This document shows, in pieces, positions 1-9,278 of a DNA stretch of 11,194 nt (position 1 is its first letter; every line of letters begins with the position of its first letter). Both the position numbers and the translations under genes were made by a program. This DNA is from Pseudomonadota bacterium (lineage in GTDB: Bacteria; Desulfobacterota; Desulfovibrionia; Desulfovibrionales; Desulfovibrionaceae): the NCBI GenBank assembly GCA_023426275.1, contig JAFABC010000090.1:1-11194 (forward strand). The letters run 5' to 3'. The notes under the pieces are model-generated. The model had not been told where the DNA came from. It saw only the letters and a list, made by a program, of their open reading frames with translations, and did no database searches.

Positions 1-2
1 TG

Positions 3-257
3 CCGGACGTGTTTGCGGCGATGCCCTGGAGCACGCCGGCGGTTTTCGCCCGCACCCGCGACGTCCTTGCCGCCGCCGGCCGGCGCGTGGCCCTCCTGCC
101 GGCGCTGCCCGACTGCGACACCGCGGACGACCTGCGCCGGCTGGCCCGGCCGCCCTGGCGCGCCCGGCTGGCCGGCACGCCCTTCGGGGCGTTTCTGGCG
201 CGGTGCCCCGGTGTTCCGTTTGACCATGACCCCGACAATCGTTTATCCCCGGAGTGA
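3..257 (+). CDS. DUF2064 / TIGR04282-type GT-A fold protein, C-terminal part (5' end outside window)
   Basis: The frame is open from the window edge (first full codon at 3) to a TGA at 255-257, so only the last 84 residues are seen. The start of the fragment, DVFAAMPWSTPAVFARTRDV, followed about 20 residues later by LPALPDCDTADDLRRL, matches the conserved C-terminal half of the DUF2064 family: an 'F-x-x-(M/I)-PWST' motif, then a 'DCDT-x-DDL' motif. These are GT-A-fold nucleotidyl- or glycosyl-transferase-like proteins annotated as TIGR04282 (arsenosugar biosynthesis-associated glycosyltransferase); their true substrates are mostly unknown. The nucleotide-binding half is missing from the window, so activity cannot be judged. 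The gene ends 75 bases before the EIID start on the same strand. The family call is fairly good; the function is open. Confidence 0.7.
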   Translation, partial: PDVFAAMPWSTPAVFARTRDVLAAAGRRVALLPALPDCDTADDLRRLARPPWRARLAGTPFGAFLARCPGVPFDHDPDNRLSPE

Positions 258-332
258 GAAGACAATGCAGGAGCGCGGGCGGGTCCGTCGCGGGACCGGC
301 GTGCGCGTGGAGGCGGTGCGCCCTTGGGGGAC

Positions 333-1076
333 ATGCGCGGAGAATTGAACGCCAGGACGCTTGTGTCCTGCTTTTTGCGTTGCTACCTGGTGGGCGCCGC
401 CTACAACACCCGGGGCCTCCAGCACGTGGGGCTGGCCTTCGCCATGGAGCCGGGACTGGTCGCCCTGTATCCCGATCCGGCCGAGCGCGACCGGGTCTTT
501 TCGCGCTACCTCGACCTGTACAACACCCATTTTTTCTGGACGCCGCTGCTCGTCGGCCTGTTCCTGTCCCTGGAAGCCAAGATCGCCCAGGGCGCGGTGC
601 CGGCGGAAATGCTTGACAATGTCAAGACCACGACGGCATTCACCCTGTCCGCCATCGGCGATACCTTTTTCTCGGCCAGCATCATGGGACTCTGGGGGCT
701 TGCCGCCGCCTGCCTGCTGGCCACGGGCCATTACGTGGCCCTGGGCGTGTTGGCCGGCATGTTGTTCGTGGCGGCCCAGGTCTTCAAGGCCGTCACCTTT
801 CGGGCCGGTTACCGGGAGGGGTTCCACGTGCTGCGGCGGTTGCGGCGCTGGGACCTCGTCAACCTCGGCCGCCGGGTCAAGGTGGTCAACGCGGTCCTTT
901 TGACCTGCTTCTGGATAGCCGTGCACCCGCTCGGGGACGCACCGTCCCTGGCCGACGCGGCCCTGGTCGGGGTGCTGGCGCTCTGGGCCGCGACCCGGCC
1001 TTCGGTGTCGCGGGAGATCGCCCTGCTGGCCCTGGCCACCGGCTGGGTGCTGGCCCTGACCATGTGGCCCCTTTGA
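333..1076 (+). CDS. PTS mannose/fructose/sorbose family, EIID component
   Basis: Membrane subunit of the mannose-type permease, which with EIIC forms the sugar channel fed by EIIA/EIIB. From ATG 333 it has 247 residues, a little shorter than ManZ-type proteins (about 260-285). Family landmarks in order: an N-terminal stretch with FLRCYL and YNTRGLQHVG followed by a PGLVALY segment; then LYNTHFFWTPLLVGLFLSLE, the usual 'F-N-T-x-x-(8)-G-x-x-x-x-x-E' element; then a LSAIGDTFFSASIMGLWG segment corresponding to the GIGDSxFW region; then hydrophobic C-terminal segments (about residues 200-247). An in-frame TTG at 324 is possible, but ATG 333 is nearer the expected start. The Shine-Dalgarno is poor: a G run at 326-330 only two bases from the ATG. 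HPr and Enzyme I follow directly; no EIIC gene is adjacent in the window. The sugar specificity cannot be read. Confidence 0.87.
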   Translation: MRGELNARTLVSCFLRCYLVGAAYNTRGLQHVGLAFAMEPGLVALYPDPAERDRVFSRYLDLYNTHFFWTPLLVGLFLSLEAKIAQGAVPAEMLDNVKTTTAFTLSAIGDTFFSASIMGLWGLAAACLLATGHYVALGVLAGMLFVAAQVFKAVTFRAGYREGFHVLRRLRRWDLVNLGRRVKVVNAVLLTCFWIAVHPLGDAPSLADAALVGVLALWAATRPSVSREIALLALATGWVLALTMWPL

Positions 1077-1092
1077 AAAAACAGGCGAATGT

Positions 1093-1109
1093 CCCGGCTT
1101 GCCGCCGGG
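1093..1109 (+). repeat. Stem-loop between EIID and HPr genes
   Basis: Perfect 6-bp inverted repeat, CCCGGC at 1093-1098 and GCCGGG at 1104-1109, with a 5-base TTGCC loop. It lies 17 bases after the EIID stop and 25 bases before the HPr ATG. No T-run follows, so it is not an intrinsic terminator; an mRNA-stability or processing role is inference only. Confidence 0.45.
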
Positions 1110-1134
1110 CCACCCCCCGCCGACGCGGTGGAGA

Positions 1135-1458
1135 ATGACGAACGATACCAATGACGCGGGCGCTGCGGCCCTGGAAGACGTCTCGGTCCGGGACGACGGG
1201 TTCGCGCTGCGGGTCCGGGTCCTCAACGACCAGGGACTCCATGCCCGGCCGGCGGCCCGGCTGGCCCAGGAAGCGCAGAAGTTCCCGTGTGATATCTCCC
1301 TGGTCCTTGGCGAGGAGGTCGTGGACGCCAAAAGCATCCTCGACATCCTGACCCTGGCGGCCGGAAACGGCACCGAGCTGGAATTGCGGGCCTCCGGGCC
1401 CCAGGCGCGCGACGCCCTGGCCCATCTCGGCACCCTTATCCGCAACCGGTTCCGGTGA
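1135..1458 (+). CDS. ptsH: Phosphocarrier protein HPr with N-terminal extension
   Basis: Small phosphate relay of the PTS: accepts phosphate from Enzyme I on a histidine and passes it to EIIA domains. The 107-residue product from ATG 1135 carries the active-site motif GLHARPAARL, with phospho-His at residue 36 and its partner Arg38. The second landmark is DAKSILDILTLAAG, with Ser67 at the position of the regulatory Ser46, followed by GTELEL. The HPr fold starts only around residue 23, so there is an extra acidic/alanine-rich N-terminus of about 22 residues; ordinary HPr has 85-90. The start is uncertain: the only purine-rich stretch (GGTGGAGA, 1127-1134) abuts the ATG, and an in-frame TTG at 1099 would lengthen the extension further. 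Ser67 is compatible with regulation by an HPr kinase, but no such gene is in the window. It is followed 92 bases later by ptsI. Confidence 0.93.
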   Translation: MTNDTNDAGAAALEDVSVRDDGFALRVRVLNDQGLHARPAARLAQEAQKFPCDISLVLGEEVVDAKSILDILTLAAGNGTELELRASGPQARDALAHLGTLIRNRFR

Positions 1459-1474
1459 CGGGCCATGCGGCCCG
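1459..1474 (+). repeat. Stem-loop directly after the ptsH stop codon
   Basis: Perfect 6-bp inverted repeat CGGGCC (1459-1464) and GGCCCG (1469-1474) with an ATGC loop, starting on the base after the ptsH TGA. It has no following T-run. Its position would protect the 3' end of a ptsH message, which is inference. Confidence 0.45.
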
Positions 1475-1505
1475 CGTCCCCAACGTGCGTGCGCCGACGC
1501 GCCTT

Positions 1506-1524
1506 GGACCGCCATTCGCGGTCC
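1506..1524 (+). repeat. Stem-loop in the ptsH-ptsI spacer
   Basis: Perfect 7-bp inverted repeat GGACCGC (1506-1512) and GCGGTCC (1518-1524) with a CATTC loop, ending 26 bases before the ptsI ATG and 10 bases before its AAGGA ribosome-binding sequence (1535-1539). It is the third short hairpin in this gene block. It has no T-run, so it is not a terminator. Confidence 0.5.
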
Positions 1525-1550
1525 GGGCGGGTCTAAGGATCGATCCCGAT

Positions 1551-3332
1551 ATGGAAACCCTGCAAGGCATCCCCGTTTCGGCCGGTATTTCCATCGGACG
1601 GGCTTTTTTCCTCAATCGTTCCGGCGTGGGCCCGCTGCCGCGCCAGACCCTGGCCGAGGCCCTGGCCCCGGCCGAGATGGGCCGTCTGGAACGGGCCTTC
1701 GAGCAGTGCCGCCTGGAGATCGAACAGGCCAAGGCGCGCATTCCGGCAGAATTGCAGGAACATACGCTCATCCTCGATTCGCACCTGATGATTCTCAAGG
1801 ACCCCAAGCTGGCGGGGGCGGCCAAAAAATACATCCAGAAACTGCGCATCAACGCCGAATGGGCCCTGGACAAGGCCGTCGACGATCTGGAAAAGGCCTT
1901 CGCCGCCCTGGACGATCCCTATTTTCGCGACCGCATCCAGGACGTGCGGGCCGTGGCCGGCCGCGTGCAGGCCAGGCTCGCCGGCCAGTCCGGCGAGATC
2001 AAGGCCATCGAGAACCGGGTGGTGCTCATGGCCCACGACATTTCCCCGGCCGACACCGCCACCCTGCAGACCGACAAGATCATGGCCCTGGTCACCGTCC
2101 AGGGCGGCAAGACCTCGCATACCGGCATCCTGGCCCGGACGCTCGGCATCCCGGCCGTGGTCGGCGTGACGGAGCTCGAAGGGGCCGTGCGCGACGGCGA
2201 TCTGGTGGTGGTCGACGGGTTGCGGGGCGTGGTGGTGCTGTCTCCGGCCGAGGAGGAGCTTGGGCGGCTGTCCGACCTCAAGTATCAGTTCGAGGCCTAT
2301 CAGGCCGGCATCATGCGCGGCTGCCACCTGCCCGGCGAGACCATCGACGGCTACCGGATCAAGGTCAAGGCCAACATCGAGATGCTCGACGAGGTGCCCA
2401 CCGTGGTCAACAACGGCGGGGAGGGCATCGGGCTGTTCCGCACCGAATATTCCTACATGAACCGGGCCAAGCTCCCCACCGAGGACGAGCTGTACGAGGA
2501 ATACCTCGATCTGGCCTCCATCATGTCGCCGCGGCGCGTGACGCTGCGCACCCTGGACGCCGGGGCCGACAAGTTCGTCTCCACCCTGGGGGCGCTCGAC
2601 GAGCGCAATCCCGCCCTGGGCCTGCGGGCCATCCGGCTGTGCATGCGCAACCGGCCCATCTTCAAGACCCAGCTGCGGGCCATCCTGCGGGCCTCGGTCG
2701 CCGGCAACATCTCGGTCATGTTCCCCATGATCTCCGGGCTGCGGGAAATCCGGGAGGCCAAGGCGCTGCTGGCCGAGGCCAAGCTGGAGCTGTGCCAGGA
2801 AGGGCACCGTTTCGAGGCGGAGATGCCCATCGGCATCATGATGGAGCTGCCCTCGGCCGTGATGATCGCCGAGATCCTGGCCCGGGAAGTGGATTTTTTC
2901 AGTATCGGCACCAACGATCTCATCCAGTATTCCCTGGGCATCGACCGCACCAACCGCTATGTCTCGCACATGTACCAGCCGTTGCATCCGGCGGTGGTGC
3001 GCAGCATCAAGCACGTGGTCGACGCGGCCCATCAGGCCGGCATCGAGGTGAGCCTGTGCGGCGAGATGGCTTCCGACCCGTTTTGCGTGCCCATTCTCAT
3101 GGGCATGCAGATCGACGGCATCAGCCTGACGCCCCAGGCCATTCCCGGCATCAAGCGCATCATCCGCCAGGCCACCATGGACGATTGCAAAAAACTGCTT
3201 AAGTTGGTGCTGGAAAGTCCGTCGGTCAGCCGCACCAACGCCCTGGTCCAGGAAACGATCTTCCGGCAGTTTCCCGACGAACTCATGTTTTATTCCTCCC
3301 TGCTCGACCGCGAGGAAACCCAGGCCCATTGA
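1551..3332 (+). CDS. ptsI: PEP-protein phosphotransferase (PTS Enzyme I)
   Basis: Cytoplasmic first enzyme of the PTS: autophosphorylates from PEP and phosphorylates HPr. From ATG 1551 it has 593 residues (E. coli EI has 575). It opens with the family start GIPVSAGISIGRAF. The helical HPr-binding insert follows. The phosphohistidine motif GGKTSHTGILARTLGIPAVV has His190 as the phosphorylated residue. The PEP-utilizing TIM barrel follows with GIGLFRTEYSYM, LDAGADKF, NPALGLRAIRLCM, IGTNDLIQYSLGIDR and the active-site loop SLCGEMASDP, where Cys503 is the expected proton donor. All catalytic landmarks are intact. The frame is also open upstream to GTG 1455, which overlaps the ptsH stop, but the family start and an AAGGA at 1535-1539 favour 1551. 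There is no GAF domain, so it is not the nitrogen-PTS form (PtsP). Confidence 0.97.
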   Translation: METLQGIPVSAGISIGRAFFLNRSGVGPLPRQTLAEALAPAEMGRLERAFEQCRLEIEQAKARIPAELQEHTLILDSHLMILKDPKLAGAAKKYIQKLRINAEWALDKAVDDLEKAFAALDDPYFRDRIQDVRAVAGRVQARLAGQSGEIKAIENRVVLMAHDISPADTATLQTDKIMALVTVQGGKTSHTGILARTLGIPAVVGVTELEGAVRDGDLVVVDGLRGVVVLSPAEEELGRLSDLKYQFEAYQAGIMRGCHLPGETIDGYRIKVKANIEMLDEVPTVVNNGGEGIGLFRTEYSYMNRAKLPTEDELYEEYLDLASIMSPRRVTLRTLDAGADKFVSTLGALDERNPALGLRAIRLCMRNRPIFKTQLRAILRASVAGNISVMFPMISGLREIREAKALLAEAKLELCQEGHRFEAEMPIGIMMELPSAVMIAEILAREVDFFSIGTNDLIQYSLGIDRTNRYVSHMYQPLHPAVVRSIKHVVDAAHQAGIEVSLCGEMASDPFCVPILMGMQIDGISLTPQAIPGIKRIIRQATMDDCKKLLKLVLESPSVSRTNALVQETIFRQFPDELMFYSSLLDREETQAH

Positions 3333-3416
3333 CCGGCCGGGACGCCAACCCCATGGCGGACGGGCCGGCGTCGGGAAAAGGCCGCCCGATTGTCGCCTCG
3401 CCGCCCAAAGGATGTC

Positions 3417-3881
3417 ATGACAGCCAAGGAATCGGGCGAGAAACTCATCGCCCAGAATAAAAAAGCCCGCCACCTCTATGAATTTCTGGAAAAATACGAG
3501 GCCGGCATGGTGCTTACCGGCTCCGAGGTCAAATCGCTTCGGGCCGGGCGCGTCAGTTTCAAGGACGGCTACGTCAAGCTGGCCGGCGATGAGGCCTTTT
3601 TGACGGGCGTGCACATCGCGCCGTATGAAAACGCCGGGTACGCCGGGCATGAGCCCGAGCGGTCCCGAAAACTGCTGTTGCACGCCGCCGAGATCCACCT
3701 GCTTCAGGCCAAGGTCGAACAGAAGGGTCTGACGGTGGTGCCGGTGCGGATGTATTTCAAAAACGGCCGGGCCAAGGTGGAAATCGCCCTGGCGCGCGGC
3801 AAGAAGGTTTTCGACCGCCGCGACGACCTGAAAAACCGCGACCTCGACCGCGACGCGGCCCGGGAGCTGGCCGGGCGCTAG
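3417..3881 (+). CDS. smpB: SsrA-binding protein SmpB
   Basis: Small RNA-binding partner of tmRNA in trans-translation: it delivers tmRNA to stalled ribosomes and places its C-terminal tail in the empty mRNA channel. The product has 154 residues, a normal SmpB length. Diagnostic segments in order: IAQNKKARHLYEF at residues 11-23, the strongly conserved GMVLTGSEVKSLRAGRVSFK, the IAPYENAGYAGHEPERSRKL region, then GLTVVPVRMYFKNGRAKVEI, and the basic C-terminal tail beginning GKKVFDRRDDLKNRD. ATG 3417 is preceded by AAAGG (3407-3411) at 5 bases and gives the family N-terminus; an in-frame TTG at 3390 is less likely. It stands 84 bases after ptsI, on the same strand. The tmRNA gene itself is not in the window. 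Confidence 0.97.
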   Translation: MTAKESGEKLIAQNKKARHLYEFLEKYEAGMVLTGSEVKSLRAGRVSFKDGYVKLAGDEAFLTGVHIAPYENAGYAGHEPERSRKLLLHAAEIHLLQAKVEQKGLTVVPVRMYFKNGRAKVEIALARGKKVFDRRDDLKNRDLDRDAARELAGR

Positions 3882-3953
3882 GGCCGGGCCGGCAACCTGT
3901 CCGTATCCGGCCGCCGGCTCCGGGGCCGGGGCGGTCGAGGCGAAGTGACGCGT

Positions 3954-5342
3954 ATGACGCAATCCCCCCATTTGAGCCAGGCCGCCCGCCGGTTTCTGGA
4001 AGGGCTGTTTCCCGGCGACGCCGCTGTTTTTTCTCCCGAGGAAACCTTTGTCTACGGCACCGACGCCTCGCGCCGGTTCGCCCCGGCCTGGGCGGCGGTG
4101 CGGCCCGAACGGGCCGAACAGGTCCGCGAGCTGCTGGCCTTTGCCCAGACCGAGGGCCTTCCCATCCTGCCGCGCGGCCGGGCCACCAACACCGTGGGCG
4201 ACTGCGTGCCCGTGGCCGGCGGCATCGTCGTTTCCACCGCCCGGCTCAACCGGATTGTCGAGATCGACCCCGAGGACTTCGTGGCCGTGGTCGAGCCCGG
4301 TGTGGTCACGGGCGACCTCCAGGCCGAACTCGCGGCCAGAGGGCTTTTTTACGCGCCCGACCCGGCCAGCGTGCGGTTTTCCACCGTGGGCGGCAACGCC
4401 TCCACCTGCGCCGGCGGGATGCGGGCCGTCAAATACGGCGTCACCCGCGACCACATCCTCGGCATCGAGGCCGTGCTGCCCGGCGGGAAAATGATCCAGG
4501 CCGGCGGACGCACCCACAAAAACGTGGTCGGCCTCGACCTCACCCGGCTGCTGGTCGGCTCCGAAGGCACGCTGGCCTTTTTCACCAGGCTCACTCTCAA
4601 GCTGCTGCCCAAGCCGGCGGCCACGGCCACCCTGGCCCTGGCCTATCCGTCCGTGGACGCCGCCCTGACCGCCGCCGGCGACGTGTTCCGGGCCGGGCTT
4701 TTGCCCGTGGCCATGGAGTTCCTTGGCCGGGAGGCCATGGACGCGGTGGCGGCCATAAACGCCGTGCCCTGGCCGGATGACGCCGGGGCGGCGCTCTTTT
4801 TACGGGTGGACGGCTCGCCCGAGGCCGTGGCCGCCGATGCGCAGCTGTTGGCCCGGGCCGCGGCCGGGGCCGGCCCGGTCTGGAGCGAGCGGGCCACGAC
4901 CCCCGAGGCCGAGGAGGCCCTGTGGGAGCTGCGCCGGCTGCTCAACCCCGCCTCCTTCAAGGCCGCGCCGGACAAGATCAGCGACGACGTGACCGTGCCG
5001 CGCGGCCGGTTGCGCCAGGCCGCCGCCGGCATCCGGGCCATCGGCGAGGAGCAGGGCGTGCGCATCCTGCTTTTCGGCCACATCGGCGACGGCAATCTGC
5101 ACGTCAACATCATGTACGACGCCGCCTGCGAGGACGAGCGCGAGCGGGCGCACACCGCCCGGGAACGCATCCTGGCCCTTTGCCTCGAACTGCGCGGCAC
5201 GCTGTCCGGCGAGCACGGCGTGGGGCTGGCCAAGCTGCCGTTTCTCGACCGGCAGCTCGGTCCCGACGAGCGGGAGCTGTTGCGCCGCCTCAAGGCCGTT
5301 TTCGATCCCGCCGGCATCATGAACCCGCAAAAGGCGTATTGA
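3954..5342 (+). CDS. FAD-linked 2-hydroxyacid dehydrogenase, GlcD-like (probable D-lactate or glycolate)
   Basis: Flavoprotein of the VAO / FAD-binding-4 type that oxidises a 2-hydroxyacid to the 2-oxoacid; the partner downstream would take the electrons. It has 462 residues from ATG 3954 (465 from GTG 3945; GAGG at 3937-3940 is 4 bases from the GTG and 13 from the ATG, so the start is open). FAD domain: PRGRATNTVGDCVPVAGG at residues 73-90, then VVEPGVVTGDLQ, APDPASVRFSTVGGNASTCA, and VVGLDLTRLLVGSEGTLAFF. The C-terminal FAD-oxidase domain has DKISDDVTVPR, the metal-binding motif HIGDGNLH (His376, His383) and SGEHGVGLAK (Glu420, His421). These fit GlcD, D-lactate dehydrogenase and D-2-hydroxyglutarate dehydrogenase alike, so the substrate is not fixed. 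Unusually, the usual GAGTGLSGG loop reads GRATNTVGD. It runs two bases ahead of the GlcF-like gene, so the two are surely co-transcribed. Confidence 0.9.
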   Translation: MTQSPHLSQAARRFLEGLFPGDAAVFSPEETFVYGTDASRRFAPAWAAVRPERAEQVRELLAFAQTEGLPILPRGRATNTVGDCVPVAGGIVVSTARLNRIVEIDPEDFVAVVEPGVVTGDLQAELAARGLFYAPDPASVRFSTVGGNASTCAGGMRAVKYGVTRDHILGIEAVLPGGKMIQAGGRTHKNVVGLDLTRLLVGSEGTLAFFTRLTLKLLPKPAATATLALAYPSVDAALTAAGDVFRAGLLPVAMEFLGREAMDAVAAINAVPWPDDAGAALFLRVDGSPEAVAADAQLLARAAAGAGPVWSERATTPEAEEALWELRRLLNPASFKAAPDKISDDVTVPRGRLRQAAAGIRAIGEEQGVRILLFGHIGDGNLHVNIMYDAACEDERERAHTARERILALCLELRGTLSGEHGVGLAKLPFLDRQLGPDERELLRRLKAVFDPAGIMNPQKAY

Positions 5343-5344
5343 CC

Positions 5345-6532
5345 GTGTCCCAGGAACTGACCCCCGTCCATTGTCTGCACGGCCAGGGCCGCCGCCCGGA
5401 ATGCATCCTGTGCGGCCGGTGCCTGTCCGTTTGTCCGCTCTTTGCCGCCACGGGCCGCGAGGAGCTTTCGCCGCGCGCCAAATTTTTCCTGGCCCGGGCC
5501 GTGGCCGAGGGCCGGGCCGATCTGTCCAAGAAGGCCGCCGACCTCCTGACCACCATCTGCCTGTCCTGCGGCAAGTGCGAAGGCGTCTGCCCGCTGGGGC
5601 TGTGCGGCCCGGACCTCGTGTCCGAACTGCGCGCCTCCCATCCGGGTTTCGCCGGGTTCCTCTGGAAACTGTGGATCGAGCAGGCCGGCCTCATGTGGCC
5701 GCTGGCCCGGTCGCTGTCCAGGCTGTTGCCCGGCAACATCCCCATCGACGCCGTGGCCAAGGCCAAAAACGCCATCGAGGCCATGGGCACGGGCCGCGCG
5801 CCCGCGCCGTGGCTGTTCGCCGAACGCTACGACCAGCGCCATGCCGGCACCAAGGCCGTGCTGTTTGCCGGCTGCGTGGCCGAGCACGCCAATCCGGGCT
5901 GGAAAAAAGCGGCCGTCCGCGTCCTGGAGGGCCTTGGCATCGAGGTGCTGCCCGACCCGGGATTCACCTGCTGCGGCTGCACCCTCGGCCACTCCGGCGC
6001 GCCCGAGGCCCAGGCCGCCATGCAGGACCAGAACATCGAGGCCTGGCGCAGCGCCGGCCGGCCCATGATGGTCACCTTTTGCGCCACCTGCCGTTGCGGG
6101 CTGCGGGCCTACGCCCGCAAGGACCTGGGGCTCACCGTTCCCGAGATCGGCCTGTGGCGCGACAACCTCGTTGCCCTGGCCGAACTCATGGGCGACACGA
6201 CCTTCCGCCTGGGCGAGGACGCGCCGGCGGCCGTGCGCTACCACCGTCCCTGCCACGGCGCGGGCGGCAACCAGGACCTGAGCTTTTTGCGCCGGGCCAT
6301 GGGGAAGCGACTGGTCTTCAACGAAGAGGAAACCCCGTGCTGCGGCTTCGGCGGCCTGACCAAGCTCACCTCGCCGGAACTGTCCGAGCAGGTGGCGGCC
6401 CGGGCCCTGGCCATCTACGCCCCGAAACCGGGCGACCAGATCGTCACCGGCTGTTCCGGCTGCGTCACCCAGCTGCGTTCCGTGGCCCCGAAGGACATCG
6501 TCGTCGGCCACTGGCTGGAGCTTTTGGGCTGA
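5345..6532 (+). CDS. GlcF-like iron-sulfur subunit with two CCG domains
   Basis: Electron-transfer partner of the preceding flavoprotein, as in glycolate oxidase GlcF and the Fe-S subunits of lactate dehydrogenases. It has 395 residues from GTG 5345 (E. coli GlcF has 407). Two ferredoxin-type [4Fe-4S] sites lie near the N-terminus: C20-x2-C23-x2-C26-x3-C30-P, and C72-x2-C75-x2-C78-x3-C82-P. Two heterodisulfide-reductase-like CCG domains follow: first LFAGC, then TCCGC and FCATC; second RPCHGAGG, then PCCGFGG and GCSGC. All cysteines of a complete protein are present. The start is GTG 5345, two bases after the upstream stop, with AAAAGG at 5329-5334 as ribosome-binding site; an in-frame TTG at 5339 overlapping that stop is an alternative. 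No GlcE gene lies nearby. Electrons probably go to the menaquinone pool (inference). Confidence 0.92.
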   Translation: MSQELTPVHCLHGQGRRPECILCGRCLSVCPLFAATGREELSPRAKFFLARAVAEGRADLSKKAADLLTTICLSCGKCEGVCPLGLCGPDLVSELRASHPGFAGFLWKLWIEQAGLMWPLARSLSRLLPGNIPIDAVAKAKNAIEAMGTGRAPAPWLFAERYDQRHAGTKAVLFAGCVAEHANPGWKKAAVRVLEGLGIEVLPDPGFTCCGCTLGHSGAPEAQAAMQDQNIEAWRSAGRPMMVTFCATCRCGLRAYARKDLGLTVPEIGLWRDNLVALAELMGDTTFRLGEDAPAAVRYHRPCHGAGGNQDLSFLRRAMGKRLVFNEEETPCCGFGGLTKLTSPELSEQVAARALAIYAPKPGDQIVTGCSGCVTQLRSVAPKDIVVGHWLELLG

Positions 6533-6739
6533 ACCGACACGGTTTCTGACAAAGAGGACACTGTTTTTTCAGGCGCAGGACGCGTAAGGAGCGCGATTGT
6601 CGCGGCTTGCGCCCGCGCCGGCACGGCCTTTTCCACACGCCGCCGCCTGCCGTCATATCGACAAGGAGGGACGCGCCGCGCGCCCGATGGCGCCACACCA
6701 ACGGCGTACCGCCCCTCCATTCCATAAAGGAGTCCATTC
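6533..6739 (+). other. Spacer between glcF-like gene and secA, no gene seen
   Basis: 207 bases without a supported gene. It begins with a weak inverted repeat (AACCG 6532-6536, CGGTT 6540-6544) that is not followed by a T-run; a T6 run stands apart at 6564-6569. A strong Shine-Dalgarno-like AAGGAGGG at 6663-6670 has no start codon at a useful distance. The real secA ribosome-binding site is at 6726-6732. No convincing -35/-10 pair was found, although the length suggests room for a secA promoter. Confidence 0.5.
6726..6732 (+). promoter_or_regulatory. secA ribosome-binding site
   Basis: AAAGGAG, seven bases before ATG 6740. It is a near-consensus Shine-Dalgarno and fixes the secA start. Confidence 0.85.
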
Positions 6740-9253
<2,514 letters not shown>

Positions 9254-9278
9254 AGGACGGGGAAGAAAAAACAACGAC

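Noticed and set aside
243..1466. A 407-codon - strand open frame opposite EIID and HPr
   Set aside because: Compositional shadow; no recognisable domain, and the + strand carries clear PTS motifs.
1706..3202. A 498-codon + strand frame inside ptsI
   Set aside because: Out-of-frame shadow rich in Arg, Gly, Pro and His; the ptsI frame holds all catalytic motifs.
3341..3372. Inverted repeat GACGCC/GGCGTC between ptsI and smpB as a terminator
   Set aside because: A 20-base loop and no T-run; in such GC-rich DNA a 6-base match is expected by chance.
3882..3953. Search for tmRNA (ssrA) next to smpB
   Set aside because: The spacers on either side of smpB are only 72-84 bases, too short for tmRNA, and show no tRNA-like ends.
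1533..4517. A 994-codon open frame on the - strand across ptsI, smpB and the glcD-like gene
   Set aside because: It is the mirror of GC-rich third positions in the + strand genes. Its translation is low-complexity (Gly, His, Gln, Asp rich), matches no family I know, and crosses three well-supported genes.
4922..5344. Upstream extension of the glcF-like frame into the glcD-like gene
   Set aside because: The frame is open by chance; the translated part is Arg/Pro/Ala-rich and the GlcF-like protein begins near 5345.
6531..6570. Possible terminator after the glcF-like gene
   Set aside because: The stem AACCG/CGGTT has only five pairs and the T6 run begins about 20 bases after it, so it is not a working intrinsic terminator on sight.
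6629..6658. TTTTCC...TCATAT as a secA promoter
   Set aside because: Both boxes are far from consensus and no supporting feature was seen.
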